Assembly: GCF_030230605.1 (NCBI RefSeq)
Contig: NZ_JASPDO010000031.1
Coordinates: 1 to 24,318 of the forward strand
Reading direction: 5' to 3'
Source: Brevibacterium sp. UMB1308A
Lineage (GTDB): Bacteria; Actinomycetota; Actinomycetes; Actinomycetales; Brevibacteriaceae
Length of the DNA stretch: 24,318 nucleotides
In this document: positions 1 to 7,083 of the stretch, piece by piece
How the letters are laid out: each line of letters starts with the position of its first letter
Numbering within the stretch: the first letter of the stretch is position 1
Program-made: the position numbers and the translations under genes
The notes under the pieces: model-generated
Told to the model about the DNA's origin: nothing
Database searches by the model: none
What the model saw: only the letters and a program-made list of their open reading frames with translations

Positions 1-926
1 TTCGAGGACTGCAGCCGGTCGGAGACGACCACCTCGCCGGAGTCTCCGGTATTCACCCCGACCGCATCGAGGTTCAGGCCATCGGTGACGGGACGGCGTC
101 CGAGGGCGACCAGGACCTGGTCGGCGCGGAACTCCTGCGAGCCGCCGGACACGGCGGCGGTCACGACGGCCTCGCCTCCCGTGCCGCGGGAGACCCGGGT
201 GGGCACTGCGCGGCTGACGACGCGGATGCCCTCGTCGGCGAACACCTCCTGGAGCACCTTCGACACCTCCGGCTCCTCCTTCGAGGCGAGCCGAGACCGC
301 ACGAGCAGCGTGACCTGCGAACCGAGGCGGGCGAACAGCTGCGCCTGCTCCAGGGCGACGTAGCCGCCGCCGAGCACCAGCAGCGACTCGGGGACCTCCG
401 TCAGCTCCATCGCCGTGGTCGAGGTCAGGTATCCGGTCTCCTCTAGGCCGTCGATCGGCGGTGCCCACGGGCGAGAACCAGTCGCGACCAGGTAGTGGTG
501 GGCCTCGATGGTCTCGACGCTTCCGTCGGCTCTCGCAACATCGAGAACCGGCGCATCAGGGGTGCCCACGAACGAGGCGTCGCCGCGAAGGACCTGCCAG
601 CCGTAGGAGTCGGCGACGTCGGCGTACTTCTCGCCGCGCAGCGACTCCACCAACGCTTGCTTCCCAGCGATCAGCGCGGGCATGTCGACGGGATCCGCCG
701 TCGTCGCGATCCCGGGGAACCGGGTTGCGGCGTCGACGGCGACGTGCCGCGCGCCGGCCGCGGCGATGAGCGCCTTCGACGGGACGCAGCCCGTGTTCAC
801 GCAGGTGCCGCCGAGCGTCCCGCGCTCGATCATCACCACCGACTTCCCGAGCGTGCTGGCGCGGATCGCAGCGGCGAACGCGCCGCCTCCCGATCCGATG
901 ATGGCGAGATCGTACTTCGTAGGCAT
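1..926 (-). CDS. merA: Mercuric reductase-type flavoprotein, N-terminal 308 residues, cut by window edge
   Basis: This gene runs leftward off the window. Translation from ATG 926 starts MPTKYDLAIIGSGGG, an FAD-binding GxGxxG fold, followed by the redox-active GTCVNTGCVPSK segment (C42 and C47). A second nucleotide-binding motif (VLGGGYVALE) and the VALGRRP segment of pyridine nucleotide-disulfide oxidoreductases follow. MerA reduces Hg(II) to Hg(0) with NADPH in the cytoplasm. The N-terminal heavy-metal-binding (NmerA) domain is absent; many short MerAs lack it. A ribosome-binding site (AGGAGC) lies about 6 bases before the ATG. The C-terminal mercury-binding vicinal cysteines lie outside the window, so another group-I disulfide reductase is not excluded. 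The divergent MerR gene and the elongated promoter between them support the mercury or thiol-metal role. Confidence 0.85.
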   Translation of the reverse strand, partial: MPTKYDLAIIGSGGGAFAAAIRASTLGKSVVMIERGTLGGTCVNTGCVPSKALIAAAGARHVAVDAATRFPGIATTADPVDMPALIAGKQALVESLRGEKYADVADSYGWQVLRGDASFVGTPDAPVLDVARADGSVETIEAHHYLVATGSRPWAPPIDGLEETGYLTSTTAMELTEVPESLLVLGGGYVALEQAQLFARLGSQVTLLVRSRLASKEEPEVSKVLQEVFADEGIRVVSRAVPTRVSRGTGGEAVVTAAVSGGSQEFRADQVLVALGRRPVTDGLNLDAVGVNTGDSGEVVVSDRLQSS

Positions 927-968
927 CGCTGCTCCTGTCAACTCTTGGCTTTCTGCTCTGTCTCAGCC

Positions 969-1000
969 ATACTGGACCTTCCAGTGCAGGGGAAGGTCAA
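969..1000 (-). promoter_or_regulatory. MerR-type elongated promoter and operator of merA
   Basis: A perfect 8-bp inverted repeat, GACCTTCC-N8-GGAAGGTC, spans 975-998. On the minus strand a -35 TTGACC (1000-995) and a -10 CAGTAT (974-969) are separated by 20 bp, longer than the usual 17. Over-long 19-20 bp spacers that hold the dyad are the hallmark of promoters untwisted by MerR-family activators. The site lies between merA and its divergent regulator and so could serve both. Confidence 0.8.
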
Positions 1001-1024
1001 GCGCGGCCACGGAGGGAGACAGCA

Positions 1025-1414
1025 ATGCGGATCGGAGAACTCGCCGAGAGGGCGGGCACTACCGCGAAGACCCTTCGCTTCTACGAGGAACAGGGCCTTC
1101 TGCCCCCGACCGAGCGCACGCCGTCCGGATACCGCGACTATGCGCCCGAGATGGTCGCTCGGATCGACTTCGTCCACCGCGGCCAGGCCGCGGGCCTCAC
1201 CCTCGCCCAGATCCGCCAGATCCTCGACATCCGCGACGGCGGCCATGCGCCCTGCGAGCACGTGCGCGACCTGCTTGACGTGCGCCTCGCTGAGATCGAG
1301 CAGCAGATCGCGCAGCTCTCCGTGCTACGCGACACTATCGCGGATCTCAGACAGGACGCCGCGCACCCGGACCCTGAAACGTGCAGCACCGATCAAGTGT
1401 GTAGGTACTTGTAG
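1025..1414 (+). CDS. MerR-family heavy-metal-responsive regulator
   Basis: This 129-residue protein has the MerR winged helix at its N-terminus (MRIGELAERAGTTAKTLRFYEEQGLL), an RTPSGYRDY segment and a long dimerisation helix. Its cysteines are C77 (APCEH), C120 and C126 (CRYL end). Classical mercury MerR has C82-C117-C126 spacing; here no cysteine lies about 35 residues after the first. The metal specificity is therefore uncertain and resembles the broad actinobacterial heavy-metal MerR group. It is transcribed divergently from merA, with the dyad operator between them, and probably activates merA and controls itself. The ATG at 1025 follows GGAGGGAGAC. Confidence 0.85.
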   Translation: MRIGELAERAGTTAKTLRFYEEQGLLPPTERTPSGYRDYAPEMVARIDFVHRGQAAGLTLAQIRQILDIRDGGHAPCEHVRDLLDVRLAEIEQQIAQLSVLRDTIADLRQDAAHPDPETCSTDQVCRYL

Positions 1415-1764
1415 ACGACGGGAGTCAATGACTCAAACGCTACAACCCCGATATGCGCTAGCGCATGTCGATGACCCCGGTGCCCACCTCGATGTGATTG
1501 GTGGTGGCCGAGACAGCACACAGCAGCGGCATCGTGGCGGAGGCCCGCAGCGCGAAGTGGTGGACTCGGAAGGACGCGTTGTTCACGCCGATTTCGTCCG
1601 CAGCCTGGGTGATCTCCAGATGAGTCTTGGCGATCTTTTCCGCAGATCGCCCGCGCTAGCTGCCGAAAGCGTAATGCCCGGAGCTTAAGAGGCCGAACGC
1701 TTTCATTGGATAACACTCCTTTTGATGGTGTTAACGAGAGGGAGTAACTTTGCAACGAGATGCC
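1415..1764. other. Gene-free stretch with decayed DNA and small dyads
   Basis: This stretch has no intact gene. It holds a GAGTCA-A-TGACTC dyad just after merR, a perfect 14-bp palindrome ATGCGCTAGCGCAT (1453-1466), the LLM remnant listed separately, and a 6-bp dyad TAACAC-N11-GTGTTA (1711-1733). No T-tract follows the dyads, so none is a convincing terminator. Confidence 0.5.
1460..1660 (-). pseudogene. 201-bp remnant of a luciferase-like (LLM) oxidoreductase gene
   Basis: These 201 bases align without gaps to 6066-6266, the N-terminal part of the LLM gene further right, with 16 mismatches by my count (about 92% identity). Both copies have the same orientation and end at the same gene position. 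The remnant has no start codon or downstream body, so it cannot make a working enzyme. It marks a duplicated or independently acquired flank and, together with 6066-6266, brackets the metal genes. Confidence 0.85.
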
Positions 1765-1788
1765 GTGGAGTTCAAGTTCAACGTGTAA
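1765..1788 (+). repeat. ychF 3'-end repeat, copy 1
   Basis: These 24 bp encode VEFKFNV-stop (TAA), the invariant C-terminus of the ATPase YchF, but no ychF body precedes them. The copy lies about 100 bp right of the LLM remnant, mirroring the LLM-ychF junction at 6266-6711. I read it as the left boundary of the element that carries arsO, ctpG and cmtR. Confidence 0.75.
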
Positions 1789-1794
1789 CGCAGG

Positions 1795-2877
1795 GTGCTG
1801 AGGCGGAGATTGTTGAATACCATTGACAAGCTCCCTCCCGTTGGTGAGCTCGCCGAGACACGACTGGGCGGGCATGTGCCCGGTGAGGTGAGAAGCGCCA
1901 CGGAGCATCACACTGCCATCGTCGTCGGTGGTGGCCAGTCCGGCCTAGCCACGTCGTACTACTTGCGGCGCTTCAAAGTGGACTTCTTGGTCCTAGACAA
2001 CCAAGAGGAACCCGGTGGAGCGTGGTTGCACACGTGGCCTTCACTGACGCTTTTCTCCGCCGCGGAGTTCTCCAATCTGCCCGGCTGGCCTATGCCGCGG
2101 TACCCGGGGTACCCGCCGGCAAGCCATGTAATCGACTATCTGGAAAACTACGAAAAACGCTATGACCTCCCGGTTAGGCGCCCAGTGCACGTTCACAGCG
2201 TGTCCCATGAGGAAGGGATGTTCTACCTCAGTACGAGCGTCGGTCAATTCACAGCGGAACACGTTATCGCGGCTACCGGCACGTGGTCCGCGCCCTTCGT
2301 GCCCCACTATCCCGGCACCTTCCAGGGACGCCAGTGGCACTCGTCGACCTACCCTGGTCCCGAACCATTCCGCGGCGCGAAAGTCGCGGTGGTCGGCGGG
2401 GCGAACTCGGGTGCCCAGATCGCCGCAGACCTCATTGGGAGGTCGGAGGTCACATGGTTCACACGTGAGCAACCGCGCTGGATGCCTGACGATGTCGATG
2501 GCCGCGATCTCTTTCTGCGCAGCCGCCGCCGGATTCTCGGCGGCGATTCCGGACCGAACCTCGGGGACATTGTCGCGCTTCCTCATTTACGTGAGCTCCG
2601 CAACTCCGGTCAGCTCAGCGCTACCCCCATCTTCGATAGCTTGAGCGAGCTCGACCACGACCACCTGATTTGGTGCACTGGTTTCCGTCCGGCTCTCGGC
2701 CCATTCCGGCACCTCATGCGTGGCCGCGAACCTGCGGTGCAGAATCTGCATCTGGTCGGTTACGGCAACTGGACCGGGGACGGCTCAGCAACGCTGATGG
2801 GTGTTGGGCCCTTTGCCAAACACACTGCCCAAGTAGTCGCGGGCCGTGTCGATAAAGCTCGGCATCAAAAGTTTTGA
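1795..2877 (+). CDS. arsO: ArsO-like FAD/NAD(P)H-dependent flavoprotein monooxygenase
   Basis: This is a 360-residue flavoprotein. An FAD Rossmann motif VGGGQSG lies near residue 44 and an NAD(P) motif VVGGANSG near residue 200. The segments GGAWLHTWPSLTLFSAAEFSNLPGW, ATGTWSAPFVPHYPG and IWCTGFRPALG, plus the C-terminal GYGNWTGDGSATLMGVG, match ArsO proteins of arsenic operons. ArsO is thought to act in arsenical resistance, but its reaction is less well settled than that of other ars enzymes. The start is uncertain: the fold begins only near residue 38. GTG 1795 has no clear ribosome site, TTG 1813 has GGAG four bases upstream, and GTG 1876 is also possible. It converges on ctpG; no arsenite pump or ArsC is in view. 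Confidence 0.75.
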   Translation: MLRRRLLNTIDKLPPVGELAETRLGGHVPGEVRSATEHHTAIVVGGGQSGLATSYYLRRFKVDFLVLDNQEEPGGAWLHTWPSLTLFSAAEFSNLPGWPMPRYPGYPPASHVIDYLENYEKRYDLPVRRPVHVHSVSHEEGMFYLSTSVGQFTAEHVIAATGTWSAPFVPHYPGTFQGRQWHSSTYPGPEPFRGAKVAVVGGANSGAQIAADLIGRSEVTWFTREQPRWMPDDVDGRDLFLRSRRRILGGDSGPNLGDIVALPHLRELRNSGQLSATPIFDSLSELDHDHLIWCTGFRPALGPFRHLMRGREPAVQNLHLVGYGNWTGDGSATLMGVGPFAKHTAQVVAGRVDKARHQKF

Positions 2878-2930
2878 GATGACGCTTGGTCCCTGAGCAG
2901 CTCGATCCTTCCAAGATCCGCATTGGAGAG

Positions 2931-2942
2931 CCAGCGCGCTGG
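2931..2942. other. 12-bp palindrome between convergent arsO and ctpG ends
   Basis: CCAGCGCGCTGG is a perfect palindrome in the 78-bp gap between the convergent gene ends. It could contribute to bidirectional transcript termination or 3'-end stability, but no T-tract follows on either strand. Confidence 0.25.
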
Positions 2943-2955
2943 ACGAAAGTGTGGC

Positions 2956-4848
2956 TCAGCGCTTCGCTTGCGCAGCCCGCAGGCCGTTCAAAATCACGAT
3001 AACTTCAGCGACCTCGTGAACCAACACGACGGCGGCCAAGCCCAGCACGCCGCTGATCGCCAGCGGCATCAACACGATGATGATAGCCAGAGACAGCACG
3101 ATGTTCTGGTTGATGATCCTGCTGCCTCGGCGAGCGTGCTGCAGTGCCTGCGGGATCAGCCGGAGGTCGTGGCCGGTGAAGGCGACGTCAGCGGACTCGA
3201 TCGCGGCGTCAGAGCCGGTCGCTCCCATCGCTATACCCACCGTCGCGCCCGCCAGTGCCGGCGCGTCGTTGATGCCGTCGCCGATCATCGCCGTCGGCGT
3301 CTTGGAGGAGAGCTCGGCGACGATGCTTGCCTTGTCCTCCGGGCGTAGCTCGGCGCGCACGTCGTCGATCCCGGCGATTTCAGCCAGCGCCCGGGCGGTG
3401 CGAGTGTTGTCGCCGGTGAGCATGCTCACTTTCACGTCGTTAGCATGCAAGGTCTGCACAGCTTCGGGCACCTCGGGCCGCAGCTCGTCACGGACCCCGA
3501 TCGCCCCGGCGAGGGCGTCATCGACGGTGACAAGGACGCAGGTTTGGCCCTCGGACTCCATGCGCTTAACGTCTGCATTCAGTGGCCCGGCGTCGATCCA
3601 CCGGGGGCTACCCACCAGCACCCGTCGGCCTTCGACGGTGCCGCCGATGCCATGCCCGGCTTCCTCGCTGATGTCCTGGGCGTCGGGCGCTTCGGGCACC
3701 GCTGCCACGATAGCTGCGGCGAGGGGGTGCGTCGATTGCTGCTCAACTGCCGCCGCGAAGGCAAGCACCTGCGCCCGATCGAATCCGTCTGCCAGGACTA
3801 CGCCGGTAACCTCGGGCTGGTTGCGGGTGAGGGTTCCGGTCTTGTCCACCGCCAGGTGACGGATGCCGCCGAGCCGCTCGAACGCCGCACCGGACTTGAT
3901 GACCACGCCAAACTGGCTGGCCGCGCCGATCGCGGCCACGACCGTCAGCGGCACGGAGATTGCCAACGCGCACGGCGACGCTGCGACCAGGACCACCAGT
4001 GCACGGGTGATCCACGTCTCAGGGTCGCCCAGCAGCGAGCCAATCACACCGACCAGCACCGCCAGGATCATCACCCCGGGCACTAGGGGCCGGGCAATCC
4101 GGTCGGCGATCCGGGCGCGGTCGCCCTTTTCCGCCTGTGCCTGCTCGACCAGGTCCACGAGTGTGGTCAACGAGTTGTCCGTTCCAGCTGCGGTCGTCTC
4201 GACCTCCAGCACACCGGCGGAGTTGATCGCTCCCGCGGGCACCTCGTCGCCGGGTGCGACCTCCTCCGGAATGGATTCTCCGGTGATCGCTGAGGTGTCA
4301 AGGCTGGAGCGTCCGGAACGAATGATGCCGTCCGTGGGGATCCGCTCCCCGGGGCGAACGAGCATCAGCTCGCCAACCACGAGGTCCTTCGCTGCGACCT
4401 CGACCGCCGTGCCGTCGCGCAGCACCGTCGCGGTCTGCGGCACCAACTTCAACAGTGCCCGCAGTCCGCCCTGGGCCCGGTCCATCGCCTTGTCCTCCAG
4501 TGCCTCAGCGATCGAGTACAGGAACGCTAGAGCCGCGGCCTCTCCGACGAAGCCGAGGATCACCGCGCCGACCGCGCTGATCGTCATCAGCAACCCAATG
4601 CCGAGCTTGCGCTTTGTGACAAGGTTCCGGATCGCTCCAGGCGCGAACGTATACGCCCCTAGCAGCAGGCCGACCCAAAACAGTATTGTCGCGGGTGTCT
4701 CCAATCCGGCCCAGTCCAGCGCCAGGCCTATACCGAGGGCTACGCCAGAGAAGATCGGTAGCAGTAGTTCGGGGTCCTTCCACCATGGCCGATCGAGATC
4801 TTCGATTTCCGTGGCTGGTTCGTGTTCGCATCCACATGCTGAACTCAT
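2956..4848 (-). CDS. ctpG: CtpG/CadA-like P1B-type heavy-metal ATPase
   Basis: This 630-residue cation-export ATPase carries the whole P-type core: actuator TGES, the phosphorylation site DKTGTLT, the P1B HP dipeptide (STHPLA), MLTGDN and the hinge GDGINDAPAL. The membrane metal site reads SPC (ASPCALAISVP) and the last helix has HEVAEVIVILNGLR, as in the CtpG group. The N-terminus has no heavy-metal-associated domain, only a short Cys/His cluster (SSACGCEHEP). The start at 4848 overlaps the cmtR stop by 4 bases (ATGA), with AAAGG about 9 bases upstream, so translation is probably coupled. In Mycobacterium tuberculosis, CmtR controls ctpG. Cadmium or lead export is therefore the likely role; zinc or cobalt is possible. 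Confidence 0.88.
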   Translation of the reverse strand: MSSACGCEHEPATEIEDLDRPWWKDPELLLPIFSGVALGIGLALDWAGLETPATILFWVGLLLGAYTFAPGAIRNLVTKRKLGIGLLMTISAVGAVILGFVGEAAALAFLYSIAEALEDKAMDRAQGGLRALLKLVPQTATVLRDGTAVEVAAKDLVVGELMLVRPGERIPTDGIIRSGRSSLDTSAITGESIPEEVAPGDEVPAGAINSAGVLEVETTAAGTDNSLTTLVDLVEQAQAEKGDRARIADRIARPLVPGVMILAVLVGVIGSLLGDPETWITRALVVLVAASPCALAISVPLTVVAAIGAASQFGVVIKSGAAFERLGGIRHLAVDKTGTLTRNQPEVTGVVLADGFDRAQVLAFAAAVEQQSTHPLAAAIVAAVPEAPDAQDISEEAGHGIGGTVEGRRVLVGSPRWIDAGPLNADVKRMESEGQTCVLVTVDDALAGAIGVRDELRPEVPEAVQTLHANDVKVSMLTGDNTRTARALAEIAGIDDVRAELRPEDKASIVAELSSKTPTAMIGDGINDAPALAGATVGIAMGATGSDAAIESADVAFTGHDLRLIPQALQHARRGSRIINQNIVLSLAIIIVLMPLAISGVLGLAAVVLVHEVAEVIVILNGLRAAQAKR

Positions 4849-5204
4849 GCGTCCGCACCTTTCTCGCCGCAGCCGGGCACCGAGCATTCAGGGTCGATGC
4901 ACGGGGCGTTTTCGTCGACAGTCAACGTCGCGTTCACTAGCGCCTTGAGCGCTGCCGCGAGGTGCGGATCGGCGATTTCGTAGCGGGTCTTGCGGCCCTC
5001 CGGCTCGGAGACGACGATGCCGCAGTCACGCAAGCAGGTCAGGTGGTTCGAGACGTTCGAGCGGGTCAGGTCCAGGTCGCGCGAAAGCACAGCCGGGTAG
5101 CTCGGGCCGTCGAGTAGGGTCATCAGGATTCTGGAGCGCGTCGGATCCGCCATGGCCCGGCCGAGCCGGTTCATGACATCGAGGCGTGAAGCAATAGTCA
5201 GCAT
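4845..5204 (-). CDS. cmtR: CmtR-type ArsR/SmtB cadmium-lead sensing repressor
   Basis: This 119-residue protein has an ArsR winged helix (LGRAMADPTRSRILMTLL, LTRSNVSNHLTCLRDCG). Cysteines fall at positions 57, 61 and 102, exactly the Cd(II)/Pb(II) ligands described for M. tuberculosis CmtR (C57, C61, C102). Two further C-terminal cysteines (C107, C112) are extra. As an apo-repressor it should bind the three repeats directly upstream and release them when metal binds, derepressing itself and the overlapping ctpG. The predicted -10 (TATAGT) ends 7 bases before the ATG, so the mRNA is probably leaderless and the ATG at 5204 is the natural start. Confidence 0.9.
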   Translation of the reverse strand: MLTIASRLDVMNRLGRAMADPTRSRILMTLLDGPSYPAVLSRDLDLTRSNVSNHLTCLRDCGIVVSEPEGRKTRYEIADPHLAAALKALVNATLTVDENAPCIDPECSVPGCGEKGADA

Positions 5205-5255
5205 GTGCTGAACTATACAGCAAGTACTGAACTATTCAAAACACACTGAACTGAC
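5205..5255 (-). promoter_or_regulatory. cmtR-ctpG operator: three 19-bp-phased direct repeats over a leaderless promoter
   Basis: CTGAACTATA-like units begin at 5205, 5224 and 5243, a strict 19-bp period. The first two are near identical (GTGCTGAACTATA, GTACTGAACTATT) and the third diverges (ACACTGAACTGAC). On the minus strand a -35 TTGAAT (5239-5234) and a -10 TATAGT (5217-5212), 16 bp apart, lie inside the repeats. Bound repressor would cover both promoter elements. The expected transcription start is at or next to the cmtR ATG. Confidence 0.75.
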
Positions 5256-5286
5256 ATTGAAGCGAAGAGTTTGCGACCTGCGGGAA

Positions 5287-6266
5287 TTAGGCGATGGGAT
5301 AGCCGGTAACTGGGCCTTCGCGATTCGGCTGCCAACCCAACGCGGGGGCGACATGCGTGGCGAAGTTGTCCAAGATTTTCACGTTGACGTCCACGCCCAT
5401 CCCGGCGGGGATGGTGATGAGCAGGGTGTCGGCGGACATGACGGCGGCGTAGGTGCGGCCGAAGGTGGAGGCGCCGACGTCAGGCAGTGTGCCCACCTGG
5501 TCGGAGCCGGAGGCCTGCATGCCGAACAACTGCATGTCCGCGCCGTCGACGATGGGGAAGATAGAGCGAGACGCCGACACGCGCGGCGTCCAATCGTGGC
5601 CCGCCTCCTTCCATGCGGCGCGGTAGCGGCTGATCTGATCCGCCTGGATTTCGCCCAGGGTCTCGGCGGTGGTCGCGGAAACCAGGGTGGAGGACATTAG
5701 GTTGAGCCCGTCCTTGGCGGCCTGTTCCGCCGAGGTGTGGGTGCCGGAGCCGTAGAAAATGTGTTTGCGCAGCTCTGGCGCCATGGGGAAGACCGGCAGG
5801 GCGGAGCCGGGATGGAACATGTTGGGGTACTGCCGGTCCAGCGGTGCGGCGGTGGCGAACCCGTTGCCGTCCACTGAAGCCATGAACGCCTCGAGGTGGG
5901 CGCGTGCCACGTCCGCGCCGTTGGGAGCTTCGCCCTTGTAGCCGAAGGCCTCCCAGCCGCGGTCAGCCACCTCGGGGGCGCCGCGTGAGACGCCTAGCGC
6001 CACGCGGCCACCGGAAATGTGGTACAGCGATGCGGCCTCTTCGGCGAGGTGGAGCGGGTTTTCATAGCGCATGTCGATGACCCCGGTGCCCACCTCGATG
6101 TGATTGGTGGTGGCAGCGACAGCACCCAGCAGCGGCATCGGGGCGGAGGCCCGCGGCACAAAGCGGTGGACACGGAAGGGCGCGTTGCTCACGCCGATTT
6201 CGTCCGCGGCCTGGGCGACCTCCAGATGAGTCTTGGCGATCTTTTCCGCAGATGGCCCGCGCTGGC
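5287..6266 (-). pseudogene. LLM-class flavin-dependent oxidoreductase, 5'-truncated
   Basis: About 325 residues of a luciferase-like monooxygenase are readable, from GPSAEKIAKTHLEVAQAADE through LLGAVAATT, GTGVIDMRYENPLHLAEEAA and GGRVALGVSRG to a complete C-terminus at 5287. These TIM-barrel enzymes use reduced FMN; the substrate is unknown. The first part of the barrel, including the usual start, is missing. At about 6266 the coding sequence stops matching the family and runs head-on into the truncated ychF gene. The open frame to 6546 is only antisense ychF. It is probably non-functional. Its first 201 bp recur at 1460-1660. Confidence 0.8.
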
Positions 6267-6276
6267 CGACGGAGCC

Positions 6277-6711
6277 ATGCAGGCGAAGATGCGCGAACTC
6301 GTTGCTCCAGTTGAGGCGATTTTCTTGGACGCGAAGTTCGAGGCGGAGCTCATTGAGCTGGATCCTGAAGAAGCTGCTGAAATGCTTGAATCCACGGGTC
6401 AGGATGAGCCTGGTTTGGACAAGCTGGCCAGGGTTGGGTTCGACACTCTTGGTCTGCAGACGTACCTGACGGCGGGCCCCAAGGAGGCGCGTGCGTGGAC
6501 TATCCGTAAGGGATGGACCGCTCCCGAGGCGGCCGGCGTCATTCACACTGACTTCCAGAAGGGCTTTATTAAGGCTGAGATCGTGTCCTTTGAGGACCTG
6601 GATGAACTGGGTTCGATGGCCGAGGCGAAAGCGGCTGGCAAGGTCCGTATGGAAGGTAAGGACTACGTTATGGCCGATGGCGACGTGGTTGAATTCAGGT
6701 TTAACGTGTAG
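6277..6711 (+). pseudogene. ychF: ychF (redox-regulated ATPase) 3' fragment
   Basis: This stretch encodes the C-terminal 144 residues of YchF/Ola1. Landmarks are APVEAIFLDAKFEAELIELD, EEPGL-like QDEPGLDKLARVGF, LGLQTYLTAGPKEARAWT, AAGVIHTDFQKGFIKAE, and the terminal GKVRMEGKDYVMADGDVVEFRFNV. Full YchF is about 360 residues; the G domain (P-loop, NMXE) is absent, so this cannot be the working copy. Upstream the frame is fused to antisense LLM sequence, giving an open frame from 6019 that I regard as accidental. A complete ychF should lie elsewhere in the genome. The 3' end is the sequence repeated through the cassette array. Confidence 0.88.
6688..6711 (+). repeat. ychF 3'-end repeat, copy 2 (still attached to ychF)
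   Basis: This is the last 24 bp of the ychF fragment, encoding VEFRFNV-stop (TAG). It is the only copy in the window preceded by recognisable ychF coding sequence. It starts the array that runs to 9890. Confidence 0.85.
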
Positions 6712-6725
6712 AGCGCCATGTCGAA

Positions 6726-6755
6726 ATGCTTCCAGGGCAGGTACCCTGGAAGCAT
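6726..6755. promoter_or_regulatory. 12-bp perfect dyad overlapping the mntA start codon
   Basis: ATGCTTCCAGGG (6726-6737) and its exact reverse complement CCCTGGAAGCAT (6744-6755) are separated by 6 bp. The right arm contains the first two bases of the mntA ATG. A dyad of this size at the start of a toxin-antitoxin operon fits an autoregulatory operator. It could also fold in RNA and hide the start codon. Confidence 0.6.
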
Positions 6756-7083
6756 GTCTGAGACCGTCATGACGCCCGAGACGCTCGCACTGCGCGAGCT
6801 CCTCGCTGCCCGTCGTGACGAGTTCCAGGTGCTCCTCGATCGGTACAGCGCGACCAACCCGAAGCTGTTCGGATCCGTGGCCCGTGGCACCGCGTCTGCT
6901 GGATCAGACATCGACATCCTCGTGGAGATGGATCCTGCTGAGGGGAATCTCCTGATGCGTGCGTCCGGTCTGCTCGAGGAAACTCGCGCGCTGTTCGGGC
7001 GCGATGACATCGACGTGTTTCCTGCTCAACTGCTCAAGCGTCCGGTCTCCGCCTCGGCGCTCGCTGAGGCGGTGCCCCTGTGA
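6754..7083 (+). CDS. mntA: MntA-type minimal nucleotidyltransferase antitoxin
   Basis: This 109-residue protein of the MNT (PolB-like nucleotidyltransferase) family has the motif GSVARGTASAGSDIDILVEM, with G40-S41 and the catalytic acidic pair D52 and D54. MntA antitoxins neutralise HepT by transferring AMP to a residue near its active site. The start at 6754 follows the dyad; the upstream in-frame ATG at 6718 would translate through the operator and is less likely. The last codon overlaps hepT (GTGA). The gene begins 42 bases after the ychF repeat, so it is the first cargo of the array. Confidence 0.88.
   Translation: MSETVMTPETLALRELLAARRDEFQVLLDRYSATNPKLFGSVARGTASAGSDIDILVEMDPAEGNLLMRASGLLEETRALFGRDDIDVFPAQLLKRPVSASALAEAVPL

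Noticed and set aside
1711..1733. Rho-independent terminator at the TAACAC/GTGTTA dyad
   Set aside because: The stem is short, the loop is long and no T-tract follows.
6019..6276. N-terminal part of the long frame that ends in the ychF fragment
   Set aside because: These codons are antisense to the LLM gene. Only the part from about 6277 matches YchF.
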